Source: Kitasatospora albolonga | GTDB lineage: Bacteria > Actinomycetota > Actinomycetes > Streptomycetales > Streptomycetaceae | Reading direction: 5' to 3' | Length of the DNA: 64,000 bases | NCBI GenBank assembly: GCA_002082585.1 | Contig: CP020563.1 | Location: 5,450,001-5,514,000 of the forward strand | Shown: positions 8,330-16,454 of the stretch, one piece after another | Numbering within the stretch: the stretch's first letter is position 1 | How the letters are laid out: every line of letters begins with the position of its first letter | The notes under the pieces: model-generated | What the model was told of the DNA's origin: nothing | Databases searched by the model: none | What the model saw: the letters and a program-made list of their open reading frames with translations, nothing else | Position numbers and translations under genes: made by a program

Positions 8330-9532
8330 TCATCCGCCCGCCGCACACCGCCAGATGACCGGATACGCGGTCTCGGGCTCGTCCGGGTCGGGGAGCCCCG
8401 TGGCGTAGCCGCCGATGCGGCCGTCGTCGGCGACGGCGTGCGCCTCCGCCGTGCCCAGGGGGTGCAGGCGCGGCAGCTTGATCGCCGGGCGGCCGGTCGG
8501 CCACACCAGCGCGGCCCCGCTCTCCTCCCCGGGCCCGGCCCAGCGGTTGGGCGCGTACCCGGCGGTCAGCCGGCCGTTCGGGCTGATCGCGGTGAGGTAC
8601 CCCTCGGCCCCCAGCTCCGGTGGCACGGCGGCCTCGGCGGGCGGCCGGGTGTACGGGCGGTCCCAGTGGACCGGGGAGCCCCAGGTGAAGAGGCGGTGGC
8701 CCACCACACGGCCCGTACGGGAGATGTCGGCGGCCACGGAGGAGTAGCCCTCGCCGGGCGCGGCCTCCGGGAGCAGCGTCCGCGCGTGGCCGGGCGGACC
8801 GGCCTTCCAGACGAGCCCGACGCCGACCCACTCGCCGCCCACGTACCGGCTGCCGCCGCCGATGACCGTACCGGCGTCGTTGATGCCCACCGCCGTGAAG
8901 GCCCCGCCGTACTCGCCGGTGGAACCGTCCACCGTGAGGTGCCGCAGCACGGCGTTGTTCTTCCAGAGCACCCCCGTGCGCCCGGAACCCGCCCCGGTGG
9001 TGACCCCGGCGATGACACCCGAGTCATTGACGTCGTTGGCGGCGGTCCCGCCCGGCAGCAGCTTCACCCCGGAGCCGCCGATACGGAAGCTGAACGCGCT
9101 GGTCGCGCCGGTGCCCGGGTGGTGCAGCGTCCCGACCATCAGCCCGTGCCGGTTGACCGCCGTGACCTCCCCCGAGAGGTTCCCGGGCGGAAGCGGCACG
9201 CGGTGGACCTTGGTGCCGGTCCAGTACACGGGGACCCCACCGCTCGACCCCGCGGAAATCCCCGGGCGCCCCAGCGCCCTGACGACGGCGAAACCCCCCG
9301 GGAGACGCCCGAGCGTCCGCGGAACCGGGTTCGCACAGCCCGCAGAGCCCGTGGCAGGGCCCGTACGGCCGTGGGGCGGAGCGGTGGCGGTCGCGGTGGG
9401 GCCCGCCGCGACCGTCAGACCGGCGGTCAGCAGTCCGGCGACGAGGACGCGCGCCGTCCGGAGGCGCCGGAGCACCACGACCTGAGGTGCGGGTATCGGC
9501 GGTACGTCCTCGCCGGGTCTTCCTGCGATCAT
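8330..9532 (-). CDS. Secreted protein with HAF-type beta-propeller-like repeats
   Basis: 400 residues from the ATG at 9532 (GGGAG upstream). A charged stretch and hydrophobic core (V-L-V-A-G-L-L-T-A-G-L-T-V-A-A-G) indicate export. The body repeats the pattern [V/I]-N-x-x-G-x-V-x-G: V-N-R-H-G-L-M-V-G, V-N-D-S-G-V-I-A-G, I-N-D-A-G-T-V-I-G, I-S-R-T-G-R-V-V-G, I-S-P-N-G-R-L-T-A-G and V-A-D-D-G-R-I-G-G. Each is followed by a W-x-x-G strand, as in HAF-repeat or YncE-like propellers. Function unknown; a surface or extracellular binding role is plausible. The longer reading frame to 9712 lacks a signal at its start. Confidence 0.75.
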   Translation of the reverse strand: MIAGRPGEDVPPIPAPQVVVLRRLRTARVLVAGLLTAGLTVAAGPTATATAPPHGRTGPATGSAGCANPVPRTLGRLPGGFAVVRALGRPGISAGSSGGVPVYWTGTKVHRVPLPPGNLSGEVTAVNRHGLMVGTLHHPGTGATSAFSFRIGGSGVKLLPGGTAANDVNDSGVIAGVTTGAGSGRTGVLWKNNAVLRHLTVDGSTGEYGGAFTAVGINDAGTVIGGGSRYVGGEWVGVGLVWKAGPPGHARTLLPEAAPGEGYSSVAADISRTGRVVGHRLFTWGSPVHWDRPYTRPPAEAAVPPELGAEGYLTAISPNGRLTAGYAPNRWAGPGEESGAALVWPTGRPAIKLPRLHPLGTAEAHAVADDGRIGGYATGLPDPDEPETAYPVIWRCAAGG

Positions 9533-9747
9533 GAGCTGCACACTCCCGGGTCCAGGGCATCGACCTGCTCGTCCTGCGGCTGATGGTGACCGGAACGGCC
9601 CGCCGCTGTACGGGATTTCCGCACGCACTACGCAGATGTGGCCGGAGCCGCCGCTCACGCGCATGCGATGCGGATACGCGTACCGCATGACGCCGCTGTC
9701 CACCTGTTCCACTCGCTCCGCCCGCTCCGATTGTCAGAGGCTCCTCC

Positions 9748-9753
9748 TACATT
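9748..9753 (+). promoter_or_regulatory. Candidate -10 box for a leaderless transcript
   Basis: TACATT ends exactly 7 nt before the ATG at 9761, and no ribosome-binding site is present. This is the spacing of leaderless actinobacterial promoters. No good -35 is visible. Confidence 0.6.
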
Positions 9754-9760
9754 GAGATCC

Positions 9761-10813
9761 ATGGAGATCATCACCGAGCGGGTACTCGCGGAGGCATGGC
9801 AGCGGACGGCCGGGCGGCACCCCCTGCTCGCCGAGGTCGGACCGCCGCCCGTGGTGCGTGCGGAGGCCGAGCTGGAGGAGTGGGCCGAGCGGGCCGAGGA
9901 GGAGATCGCGGAGACCGGGGAGGAAAGCGGCGCCCTGTGCCTGCTGCTGGACGAGGACGGCACGGTCCACGGCCATCACGATCCCTACCTCGAGGACTTC
10001 GCCACCCGCGACCTCGACCAGCTGCTCTACCTGATCGCCGAGGCCGGAGTGCGCCGACGCGGCGGCAGCCCCGAGGAAGTGGCCGACGCGCTGGGCCGGA
10101 TCGATCCCGGGTGGGGCAGACGGTTCCGCGGTGGCGGCCTGGACGACCCGGGAACGGTCGAGCCGTGCGGGCGCGACCCGCTGGACGGGCTCGCCTGGAT
10201 AGCCCGGTCCTGGCGCGATCAGTCCCCGTACACGACGCTCGCCTTCTACCGCGCGGCGCCCGGACACACCGTCGACGCCGAGCAGTTGGCCCTGCTGTAC
10301 GGGGCCGAGCCCGGGCAGGTCGCGGCCGGTACGCGGCTGAAGGACCTCCGGGCCGTGGACGACGGCCGGGCCCACGGGGACCGCCAGTGGAAGAGCTGCT
10401 GCTTCGGGCTGGCGGGCGAGTGGACGTTCCTCCTGCACCACGAGACCCCGCCGGGGGCCTTCGCCGACAAGGAGGCGTACGCGGCGCTCGGGATCAAGGA
10501 GAGCGTCCACCTGGAGGCCACCTCCGCGAAGGCCATCTACACCTTCGACCACGTGCGGGACGGCCGCCGTGTCGACGACGACCGGGGCCTGCTGGAGCTC
10601 ATCTGGTACGAGCCCGGCCGAGCCCCCTACCCGCGGGGCGGCGAACTGGACTTCCTCAACCGGGCCGTACGCCGCGCCGAACTGGACCACCCCGAACTGA
10701 CCGACTCCTTCGAGCTGTACTTCCACGCCCTGGAGCAGTCCCTCGGCCTGCGCCTGCCGCGCCGGGACTTCGAGGAGGGGGAGGTGCGGGCCGCGTACTG
10801 GGCGGAGAAGTAG
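9761..10813 (+). CDS. Hypothetical protein
   Basis: 350 residues, soluble, no signal peptide or membrane helix. The N-terminal ~90 residues are acidic and helical (E-A-E-L-E-E-W-A-E-R-A-E-E-E). A later region resembles Streptomyces proteins with a W-K-S-C-C-F-G-L-A-G-E-W-T-F-L-L-H-H-E block and alternating strands. I cannot name the family with confidence. The start is set by the leaderless-type TACATT box; an upstream frame of 41 codons exists but is unlikely to be translated. Confidence 0.75.
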   Translation: MEIITERVLAEAWQRTAGRHPLLAEVGPPPVVRAEAELEEWAERAEEEIAETGEESGALCLLLDEDGTVHGHHDPYLEDFATRDLDQLLYLIAEAGVRRRGGSPEEVADALGRIDPGWGRRFRGGGLDDPGTVEPCGRDPLDGLAWIARSWRDQSPYTTLAFYRAAPGHTVDAEQLALLYGAEPGQVAAGTRLKDLRAVDDGRAHGDRQWKSCCFGLAGEWTFLLHHETPPGAFADKEAYAALGIKESVHLEATSAKAIYTFDHVRDGRRVDDDRGLLELIWYEPGRAPYPRGGELDFLNRAVRRAELDHPELTDSFELYFHALEQSLGLRLPRRDFEEGEVRAAYWAEK

Positions 10814-11235
10814 CCCCGAGCGCGCAGCCGTGCGTCCGTCAGTCCATGTTCCCTGCCGGTGGAGCGCCGGAGGCGATTGCTTGGAGGGTCGCTACGTGGC
10901 GGGTGAGGGCCGATGGTGACGGCCAGGCTGTAGAGGCCCGCTCCGGCCGCTGTGGTCACCGAGTAGAACGCCCGGTAGTGGCGGGGCAGGACGGAGCGGG
11001 TTGCCACGAAGATGCTGAGAGCCAGCAGCGGAAGCATGAGCAGGAAGGGGACAGGGGCGGGAGCGGTGTACGAACCCCTGGGCTGAATGACCAGGCCGTA
11101 CACCGCCACCAGTGCCATCATGGCCACGCCCAGGAGCAGGATCAGTGCCGTACGAGGGCGTTGGCCGGTTCTCCGTATACGCGAAGTGGCTGTTTCGGCG
11201 GAGGCGAGGGCCTCGCACGCCTGGTCCTGGTTCAT
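10627..11235 (-). CDS. Small membrane protein with a probably disrupted C-terminus
   Basis: From the ATG at 11235 the protein has a conserved-looking start (N-Q-D-Q-A-C-E-A-L-A-S-A-E), then three hydrophobic helices up to about residue 108 (A-A-G-A-G-L-Y-S-L-A-V-T-I-G). After that the reading frame becomes Arg/Pro/Ser-rich, loses any membrane character and runs ~190 nt antisense into the previous gene. The last expected helix seems lost by a frameshift or by joining of foreign sequence near 10910. The first two thirds look real; treat the 3' part as non-native. Confidence 0.5.
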   Translation of the reverse strand: MNQDQACEALASAETATSRIRRTGQRPRTALILLLGVAMMALVAVYGLVIQPRGSYTAPAPVPFLLMLPLLALSIFVATRSVLPRHYRAFYSVTTAAGAGLYSLAVTIGPHPPRSDPPSNRLRRSTGREHGLTDARLRARGYFSAQYAARTSPSSKSRRGRRRPRDCSRAWKYSSKESVSSGWSSSARRTARLRKSSSPPRG

Positions 11236-11255
11236 CGTGGTGACTTCCCGCTACG

Positions 11256-11302
11256 GCTGTGGCCGGGGGAGGCCACTCCGTCTCTCCGCCCCCGGCCACA
11301 GC
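11256..11302 (-). terminator. Stem-loop terminator after the small secreted protein gene
   Basis: GCTGTGGCCGGGGG pairs perfectly (14 bp) with CCCCCGGCCACAGC across a 19-nt loop. It lies between the stop of the minus-strand gene at 11440 and the start of the next minus-strand gene at 11235, so it most likely ends the former. Confidence 0.65.
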
Positions 11303-11439
11303 GTGCGCACCACTCGTGGTGAACTTCCTTACGCACCAAGGGATTTCACCATGGCGCATACCTGCCAAGGCGGCAAGTGCTTGTTGGGGCGGAATGTCAT
11401 CGGCTCATTCAGGCCGCCGATTGATTCCGCGTGGAGCTG

Positions 11440-11697
11440 CTACTGGCCGGGCAGTGGCGCGGTGCTGGAGTGGTCGATGACGTTGCCGTTGGAGCAGTTG
11501 TTCTTGTGGTTGCCGGTCCAGTCGCTCATGGCGGGCACCACGGCGAGTTCTTGGATGCACACGTCAGCGGCGGTGAAGTTCCAGTTGTTCGCGGCGTTGA
11601 CGCCGCTGCCGAAGTTGCTGTCGTTGTCGGCGAAGGCGGGCGGGGCGGCGGAGAGGGCTGCGGCGGCCAGCAGGCCGCACGTGATGATCTTTCGCAT
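11440..11697 (-). CDS. Small secreted protein with a cysteine pair
   Basis: 85 residues. A signal peptide (K-I-I-T-C-G-L-L-A-A-A-A-L-S-A-A-P-P-A-F-A) is followed by a mature ~62-residue domain beginning D-N-D-S-N-F-G-S-G-V-N and containing N-N-W-N-F-T-A-A-D-V-C and N-N-C-S-N-G-N-V-I-D-H-S. Two cysteines in the mature part could form a disulfide. The style recalls small actinobacterial surface proteins such as rodlins, but I cannot place it in a family. It is divergent from the next small secreted-peptide gene, with 208 nt between their starts. Confidence 0.75.
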   Translation of the reverse strand: MRKIITCGLLAAAALSAAPPAFADNDSNFGSGVNAANNWNFTAADVCIQELAVVPAMSDWTGNHKNNCSNGNVIDHSSTAPLPGQ

Positions 11698-11905
11698 GGC
11701 CGATGAACGCGCCCCGCCCCCGTAGGTCACGCGGCCATCGGCCGAATGTGAACGGGCCCGGTGCCGGAGCTGGCTTTCGGCCCGTCATTTCTCTTTCAGC
11801 GGAGAATATGTGGCCCTGCTCTCGGTGCTGCCGCAGTGGCGATCCGGCTGCGGGAACGGTCCCGGATTCCCGGGGCCTCGGCATTCGTTTCTTCGAGGGG
11901 GAACC

Positions 11906-12037
11906 ATGTCAGCAGTGCGCAGGGCCCTGGCCGTCCTGGCCGTGACCGCGCTCGTCTCGCTCGGATTCACCGGCACCAGCTACGCCGATCAGTGCGAGTG
12001 GCCGTGGGACGGGGGCTTCTACTGCCAGAAGTACTAG
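11906..12037 (+). CDS. 43-residue precursor of a small secreted peptide
   Basis: A strong GAGGGGG site lies 5 nt before the ATG. Residues 1-27 are a textbook signal peptide ending T-S-Y-A, leaving a predicted mature peptide of only 16 residues, DQCEWPWDGGFYCQKY, aromatic-rich with two cysteines nine residues apart. The size suggests a signalling, antimicrobial or surface peptide; none of these is shown. Its TAG stop is part of a hairpin repeat, and an IS element lies right behind. The gene is too short for most gene callers. Confidence 0.65.
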   Translation: MSAVRRALAVLAVTALVSLGFTGTSYADQCEWPWDGGFYCQKY

Positions 12038-12072
12038 GGCCTGTCCGGCCCTGATCCGCCGGACACGCCCTA
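12035..12072. repeat. Hairpin repeat (15-bp arms, one mismatch), probable terminator
   Basis: TAGGGCCTGTCCGGC (12035-12049) pairs with GCCGGACACGCCCTA (12058-12072), with one mismatch in 15 and an 8-nt loop. It starts on the stop codon of the small-peptide gene. Its outer CTAG is the IS target site. A related shorter hairpin (GTCCGGC/GCCGGAC) follows on the far side of the IS at about 13153-13175, so the IS has split a tandem pair. Confidence 0.75.
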
Positions 12073-13023
12073 GGTGTATTGCCCTGTGAGGTTGGGGACG
12101 CGGGTGGCGGGTGGTTTGCCTGCGAGCGCGGTGTGTCCGCGGTGGTGATTGTAGGTGTGCAGCCAGGCGGGGAAGGCGTCGCGTCGTTCCTGTTCTGAGC
12201 GGTAGGGACGGGCGTAGGCCCATTCGTCCAGCAGGGTGCGGTTGAGGCGTTCGACCTTGCCGTTGGTCTGGGGCCGGTAGGGCCGGGTTCGCTTGTGGGC
12301 GATCCCGGCTGCTGCCAGGGTGTCGCGCCAGGTGTGGGACTTGTAGCAGGCGCCGTTGTCGGTCAGGACGCGTTCGACGGTGATTCCGACGCCGGTGAAG
12401 TAGGCGTGGGCCCGCTGCCAGAAGGCGGTGGCGGTTTCCTTCTTCTCGTCGGTGAGTATCTCGCTGTAGGCCAGGCGGGAGTGGTCGTCGACGGCGGTGT
12501 GGATGTACTGGTAGCCGACACCGGACCTGGTCCTGCGGCCCGCCGGGCGGCCCAGGACTTTGTGGCCGCCGCCGTCGGGGATGTTCCCGAGTTTCTTGAT
12601 GTCCACGTGTACCAGCTCGCCGGGGCGGTCGTGTTCGTAGCGGCGTATGACGCGGCCGGTGGCCCGGTCCAGATGCTTCAGGCGGGCCAGGCCGAAGCGG
12701 GTCAGGACCCGGTGCACGGTCGAGGGGGCCAGGTTCAGCAGGTGCGCGATGCGGGCTGGTCCCCAGCGCCGCAGGACTCTGACCTTGATGATCCGGCGTT
12801 CGGTTCGGGTCGCGGTCCGGCGCGGGCTGTGGTGCGGGCGGGAGGAGCGGTCGCTCATGCCGGCCTCGCCCGTGGCCCGGTAGCGGGTGGCCCACCGCTG
12901 GGCCGTGGTGGGCGAGACCTGGAAGCGTTCTGCCGCGCGTCGAAGAGGCCAGCCATCCTCGACCACGCAGCGGGCCAGACGCAGGCGGCCGGTCTCGGTC
13001 AGAGGTGCATTACGGTGGGGCAC
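12070..13023 (-). CDS. IS481-family DDE transposase, copy 1
   Basis: 317 residues from GTG (GAAAGG upstream). An N-terminal helix-turn-helix (L-R-R-A-A-E-R-F-Q-V-S) is followed by an integrase catalytic core with D141 (V-D-I-K-K), D222 (T-D-N-G-A-C-Y) and E258 (N-G-K-V-E-R-L), i.e. a DD-35-E triad. The protein is identical to copy 2. The TAG stop is not in the element itself: it is supplied by the CCTAG target duplication. The reading frame is intact, so the element may be active. Confidence 0.93.
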   Translation of the reverse strand: MPHRNAPLTETGRLRLARCVVEDGWPLRRAAERFQVSPTTAQRWATRYRATGEAGMSDRSSRPHHSPRRTATRTERRIIKVRVLRRWGPARIAHLLNLAPSTVHRVLTRFGLARLKHLDRATGRVIRRYEHDRPGELVHVDIKKLGNIPDGGGHKVLGRPAGRRTRSGVGYQYIHTAVDDHSRLAYSEILTDEKKETATAFWQRAHAYFTGVGITVERVLTDNGACYKSHTWRDTLAAAGIAHKRTRPYRPQTNGKVERLNRTLLDEWAYARPYRSEQERRDAFPAWLHTYNHHRGHTALAGKPPATRVPNLTGQYT

Positions 13024-13142
13024 GAGGGCCTTTCGGTCAGGTGTAGACGTCGCAATCCACACCGAACCGGCAGGCCCTCACCCATTTCAAGATCCCTCAG
13101 CCGAGATGTACCTCACCGTCCACAACCTCCCGGGACAGAACA
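12074..13142 (-). mobile_element. IS481-family insertion sequence, copy 1
   Basis: 1,069 bp, with the same terminal sequences and same encoded transposase as the copy at 15386. Imperfect terminal repeats start TGTTCTGTCCCGGGAGGTTG at one end and TGTATTGCCCTGTGAGGTTG at the other (14 of 20 match). It is flanked by 5-bp direct repeats CCTAG (12069-12073 and 13143-13147), so the insertion is direct and intact. Confidence 0.9.
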
Positions 13143-13265
13143 CCTAGGGATGGTCCGGCCCCGACCCGCCGGACACCTCTTGGCCGTGTCCATCGCTACG
13201 GCACCGGGGGCTTGGTCCCGGGCCCGGCACGGAGGCCGGGGCCAGGCCCGTTTGGATGCGGCCGG

Positions 13266-13271
13266 TAGCCT
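13266..13271 (+). promoter_or_regulatory. Candidate -10 box for a leaderless transcript
   Basis: TAGCCT lies 6 nt before the ATG at 13278, and no ribosome site is present. Confidence 0.45.
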
Positions 13272-13277
13272 GCGGCC

Positions 13278-13868
13278 ATGTCCGCCCCCTCGCCCCTCGG
13301 CGTTCCCACCCGCAGTGACGGTGACCCTGACCGTGTCGCCCTCGTCGTTCCAGGCGTCGGTTACTCGCCCGCCAGGCCACTGCTGCACTTCGCGTGCAGC
13401 GTTCTCCGCCAACACGGCTGGAAGGTCCAGGAGTTGTGGTGGCAGGTTCCGGGCGACTTCCCGCAGATCCCCGTGGCCGACCGGATCGCGTGGGTCGAGC
13501 GGCAGGTCACCCGGGCCATCGACGCCGAGGCGGGCGCCTGCCGCCTTCTCGTCGGCAAGTCCCTGGGCTCCCTCGCCTGCGGTATCGCAGCCGACCGGAA
13601 CATCCCGGCGGCCTGGCTCACCCCTGTCCTGACCCTGGACCATGTGGCCCGTGCTCTCCAGCGTGCCCAGGCCCCGACGCTCCTGGTCGGCGGTACCGCC
13701 GACCAGATGTGGGACGCGCGGCTGGCGGAGTCCCTGCCCCACGAAGTCCTGGAGGTCCCCTCGGCGGACCACTCCCTGGAGCTCGCGGACGACGCCGAGG
13801 GATCGGTCGAGGTAATGCGGCAGGTCGTCTCCCGGCTTGACCGGTTCATCGGCTCTCTCGCCCGTTAG
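13278..13868 (+). CDS. Alpha/beta hydrolase-fold protein
   Basis: 196 residues. The catalytic set is visible: nucleophile elbow G-K-S95-L-G-S, Asp142 in G-G-T-A-D-Q-M, and His165 in S-A-D-H-S-L-E. V-V-P-G-V-G-Y near the N-terminus would form the oxyanion strand. No signal peptide; cytosolic. It is small for the fold, with almost no cap domain, as in dienelactone-hydrolase or KANL3/Tex30-like members. Substrate unknown. Its stop overlaps the convergent gene by 4 nt. It is the first gene between the two IS copies. Confidence 0.85.
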   Translation: MSAPSPLGVPTRSDGDPDRVALVVPGVGYSPARPLLHFACSVLRQHGWKVQELWWQVPGDFPQIPVADRIAWVERQVTRAIDAEAGACRLLVGKSLGSLACGIAADRNIPAAWLTPVLTLDHVARALQRAQAPTLLVGGTADQMWDARLAESLPHEVLEVPSADHSLELADDAEGSVEVMRQVVSRLDRFIGSLAR

Positions 13869-14245
13869 ACGTCCGCGGAATCAGGTACGTCGTCGGAGGA
13901 GGCCCCCGCCGCGGCCGGTGCTGTCGAGGCACCCCTGAAGCCGCGGTCCAGAACCACCGGGAACGTCCGGACAGCAGATGCGAGCCAGGCGTCGATCTCG
14001 TCGTGCGACGACCTGATGGCGTCGATCAGTTCCATGACCGATTCCAGCTTCCGGCTGCCGACGTTCAGGCGCAGTTCCTCGACGGACACTTCCTGGTACG
14101 TCATTCTCAGCTGCCACCAGAACCGCATGAGGTAGCGGCACTCCTGCTGATCCCGGTCGTCCGCGAAGCGGCTGTGGATCACTGCTTGGACGCACCGCTG
14201 CTGGTCCTCATCGCGGAAGCCGTTGCTGAGGTCGGTCAACGTCAT
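13865..14245 (-). CDS. Hypothetical protein
   Basis: 126 residues, helical and acidic, with Q-E-C-R-Y-L-M-R-F-W-W-Q-L-R-M-T-Y-Q-E-V in the middle and a disordered Ala/Ser/Asp tail. No membrane helix. I do not recognise a family. The start is supported by a TAGGGT box 6 nt upstream on the minus strand, not by a ribosome site. Confidence 0.65.
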   Translation of the reverse strand: MTLTDLSNGFRDEDQQRCVQAVIHSRFADDRDQQECRYLMRFWWQLRMTYQEVSVEELRLNVGSRKLESVMELIDAIRSSHDEIDAWLASAVRTFPVVLDRGFRGASTAPAAAGASSDDVPDSADV

Positions 14246-14251
14246 GGCTGG

Positions 14252-14257
14252 ACCCTA
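14252..14257 (-). promoter_or_regulatory. Candidate -10 box for a leaderless transcript
   Basis: On the minus strand TAGGGT precedes the ATG of the hypothetical gene by 6 nt, without a ribosome site. Confidence 0.5.
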
Positions 14258-14405
14258 AGGGCCTCCTGCCCGGCGGATCACGCCGGGTGGCCCGCCGGTG
14301 CTGGATCGCTGTATCGACCCGCCGGACAAGGAGCCGGGTGAAGCGGGTCGGGGCCGGCGGCAAATCCCTCGACACGGGTCGTGGTGATCGGGGACGCTTC
14401 GCGCG

Positions 14406-14912
14406 ATGACAAGGATCGATGACACACCGCCCGCGTGGGACGAGCGCACCCAGCTCACCACGTTTCTCGACTACGCACGTGGCACCGCTCGCGCCAAGTG
14501 CGAAGGCGTCTCCGCGGAGAACGCCCGCAAGGCGCTCCTGCCGGGCTCACCGCTGATGACCATGAGCGGAGTGATCAACCACCTCCGCTGGGTCGAGTAC
14601 TACTGGTTCCAGGTGATCTTCCTCGGCGAGGAGGACCTGGCCCCCATGACGGATGAGGACCCCGACCGCGAGATGCGGATCGCCGTCGACTACCCGCTCA
14701 CGCAGCTGCTCGACGAGTACGCCGAACAGAGCGCCCGCTACCGCGAACTGGTCGCCGGAACCGACCTGGACGAGCGGGCCCGGGGGACCATCCGTAACGG
14801 CCTCCATGTCGACCTGCGCTGGATACTCCTCCATCTCACCGAGGAGACGGCCCGCCACAACGGCCATCTGGACATCCTGCGCGAGATGCTCGACGGTGCG
14901 ACCGGCTACTAG
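14406..14912 (+). CDS. DinB-family (DUF664) protein
   Basis: 168 residues in a four-helix pattern. M-S-G-V-I-N-H-L-R-W-V-E-Y-Y-W-F carries the first metal-ligand His, and L-L-H-L-T-E-E-T-A-R-H-N-G-H-L-D-I-L-R-E carries the later His pair. Together they make the H-x(n)-H-x3-H set of DinB/YfiT proteins, which include thiol-dependent transferases; in mycothiol-making actinobacteria such proteins often use mycothiol. The substrate is unknown. Confidence 0.88.
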   Translation: MTRIDDTPPAWDERTQLTTFLDYARGTARAKCEGVSAENARKALLPGSPLMTMSGVINHLRWVEYYWFQVIFLGEEDLAPMTDEDPDREMRIAVDYPLTQLLDEYAEQSARYRELVAGTDLDERARGTIRNGLHVDLRWILLHLTEETARHNGHLDILREMLDGATGY

Positions 14913-14940
14913 GCCGTATATCGGGAGTGAATCCTGTGCA

Positions 14941-14946
14941 TAGGGT
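14941..14946 (+). promoter_or_regulatory. Candidate -10 box for a leaderless transcript
   Basis: TAGGGT lies 6 nt before the ATG at 14953, with no ribosome site between. Confidence 0.55.
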
Positions 14947-14952
14947 GTCGGC

Positions 14953-15384
14953 ATGTCGCTGAGCCGCATAGCTCTCTCGTCCGGACGTTCGATCGAGCTC
15001 ACCGAGCTGCGAATGTCCTCGACCTATGCAGGGACGCTGGAGGGCTACCCGTGCAAACTCATCAACGACATGAGGGTCAGGGGTCTCCAGCGGCAGGCTG
15101 AGCGGGCGTTTCCCACCAGGCCGGTTCATCTGGTTTCACCCTCCCTCGAGTACCCGGACCAGACCGCCGGCGCCTTCGGCCCCGTTGAGGTACTCCCTTC
15201 CGTGGCCTGCACCGGGGTCTTCCGTTCGGCAGCGGTCGCCTCTGAACTCGACCCGGTGCTGCACCGTTCCGCTCTCACCGTGGTCTGGTTCCAGACCGGC
15301 TTGGACGTCCCTTCGGGCGAGGACGCCGACCTCGGGCTGCGTGGCATTCGCTGGGAGGAGCTGGCCCAGGACTACGAGCTCTAG
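14953..15384 (+). CDS. Hypothetical protein
   Basis: 143 residues, mixed alpha/beta, no signal. Blocks such as L-T-E-L-R-M-S-S-T-Y-A-G-T-L-E-G-Y-P, a central P-V-E-V-L-P-S-V-A-C-T-G-V-F-R-S, and the ending G-I-R-W-E-E-L-A-Q-D-Y-E-L suggest a conserved actinobacterial family of unknown role. The TAG stop lies in the CTAGC target of IS copy 2, so the IS inserted exactly at the stop and left the protein intact. Confidence 0.7.
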   Translation: MSLSRIALSSGRSIELTELRMSSTYAGTLEGYPCKLINDMRVRGLQRQAERAFPTRPVHLVSPSLEYPDQTAGAFGPVEVLPSVACTGVFRSAAVASELDPVLHRSALTVVWFQTGLDVPSGEDADLGLRGIRWEELAQDYEL

Positions 15385-15385
15385 C

Positions 15386-16454
15386 TGTTCTGTCCCGGGA
15401 GGTTGTGGACGGTGAGGTACATCTCGGCTGAGGGATCTTGAAATGGGTGAGGGCCTGCCGGTTCGGTGTGGATTGCGACGTCTACACCTGACCGAAAGGC
15501 CCTCGTGCCCCACCGTAATGCACCTCTGACCGAGACCGGCCGCCTGCGTCTGGCCCGCTGCGTGGTCGAGGATGGCTGGCCTCTTCGACGCGCGGCAGAA
15601 CGCTTCCAGGTCTCGCCCACCACGGCCCAGCGGTGGGCCACCCGCTACCGGGCCACGGGCGAGGCCGGCATGAGCGACCGCTCCTCCCGCCCGCACCACA
15701 GCCCGCGCCGGACCGCGACCCGAACCGAACGCCGGATCATCAAGGTCAGAGTCCTGCGGCGCTGGGGACCAGCCCGCATCGCGCACCTGCTGAACCTGGC
15801 CCCCTCGACCGTGCACCGGGTCCTGACCCGCTTCGGCCTGGCCCGCCTGAAGCATCTGGACCGGGCCACCGGCCGCGTCATACGCCGCTACGAACACGAC
15901 CGCCCCGGCGAGCTGGTACACGTGGACATCAAGAAACTCGGGAACATCCCCGACGGCGGCGGCCACAAAGTCCTGGGCCGCCCGGCGGGCCGCAGGACCA
16001 GGTCCGGTGTCGGCTACCAGTACATCCACACCGCCGTCGACGACCACTCCCGCCTGGCCTACAGCGAGATACTCACCGACGAGAAGAAGGAAACCGCCAC
16101 CGCCTTCTGGCAGCGGGCCCACGCCTACTTCACCGGCGTCGGAATCACCGTCGAACGCGTCCTGACCGACAACGGCGCCTGCTACAAGTCCCACACCTGG
16201 CGCGACACCCTGGCAGCAGCCGGGATCGCCCACAAGCGAACCCGGCCCTACCGGCCCCAGACCAACGGCAAGGTCGAACGCCTCAACCGCACCCTGCTGG
16301 ACGAATGGGCCTACGCCCGTCCCTACCGCTCAGAACAGGAACGACGCGACGCCTTCCCCGCCTGGCTGCACACCTACAATCACCACCGCGGACACACCGC
16401 GCTCGCAGGCAAACCACCCGCCACCCGCGTCCCCAACCTCACAGGGCAATACAC
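15386..16454 (+). mobile_element. IS481-family insertion sequence, copy 2
   Basis: 1,069 bp, in the opposite orientation to copy 1, with the same terminal repeats. It is flanked by 5-bp direct repeats CTAGC (15381-15385 and 16455-16459). Both copies therefore sit on a CTAG core. Confidence 0.9.

Noticed and set aside
11440..11697. Rodlin (Rdl) assignment
   Set aside because: Some resemblance in size and cysteines, but the sequence does not match the rodlin blocks I know; left as unnamed secreted protein.
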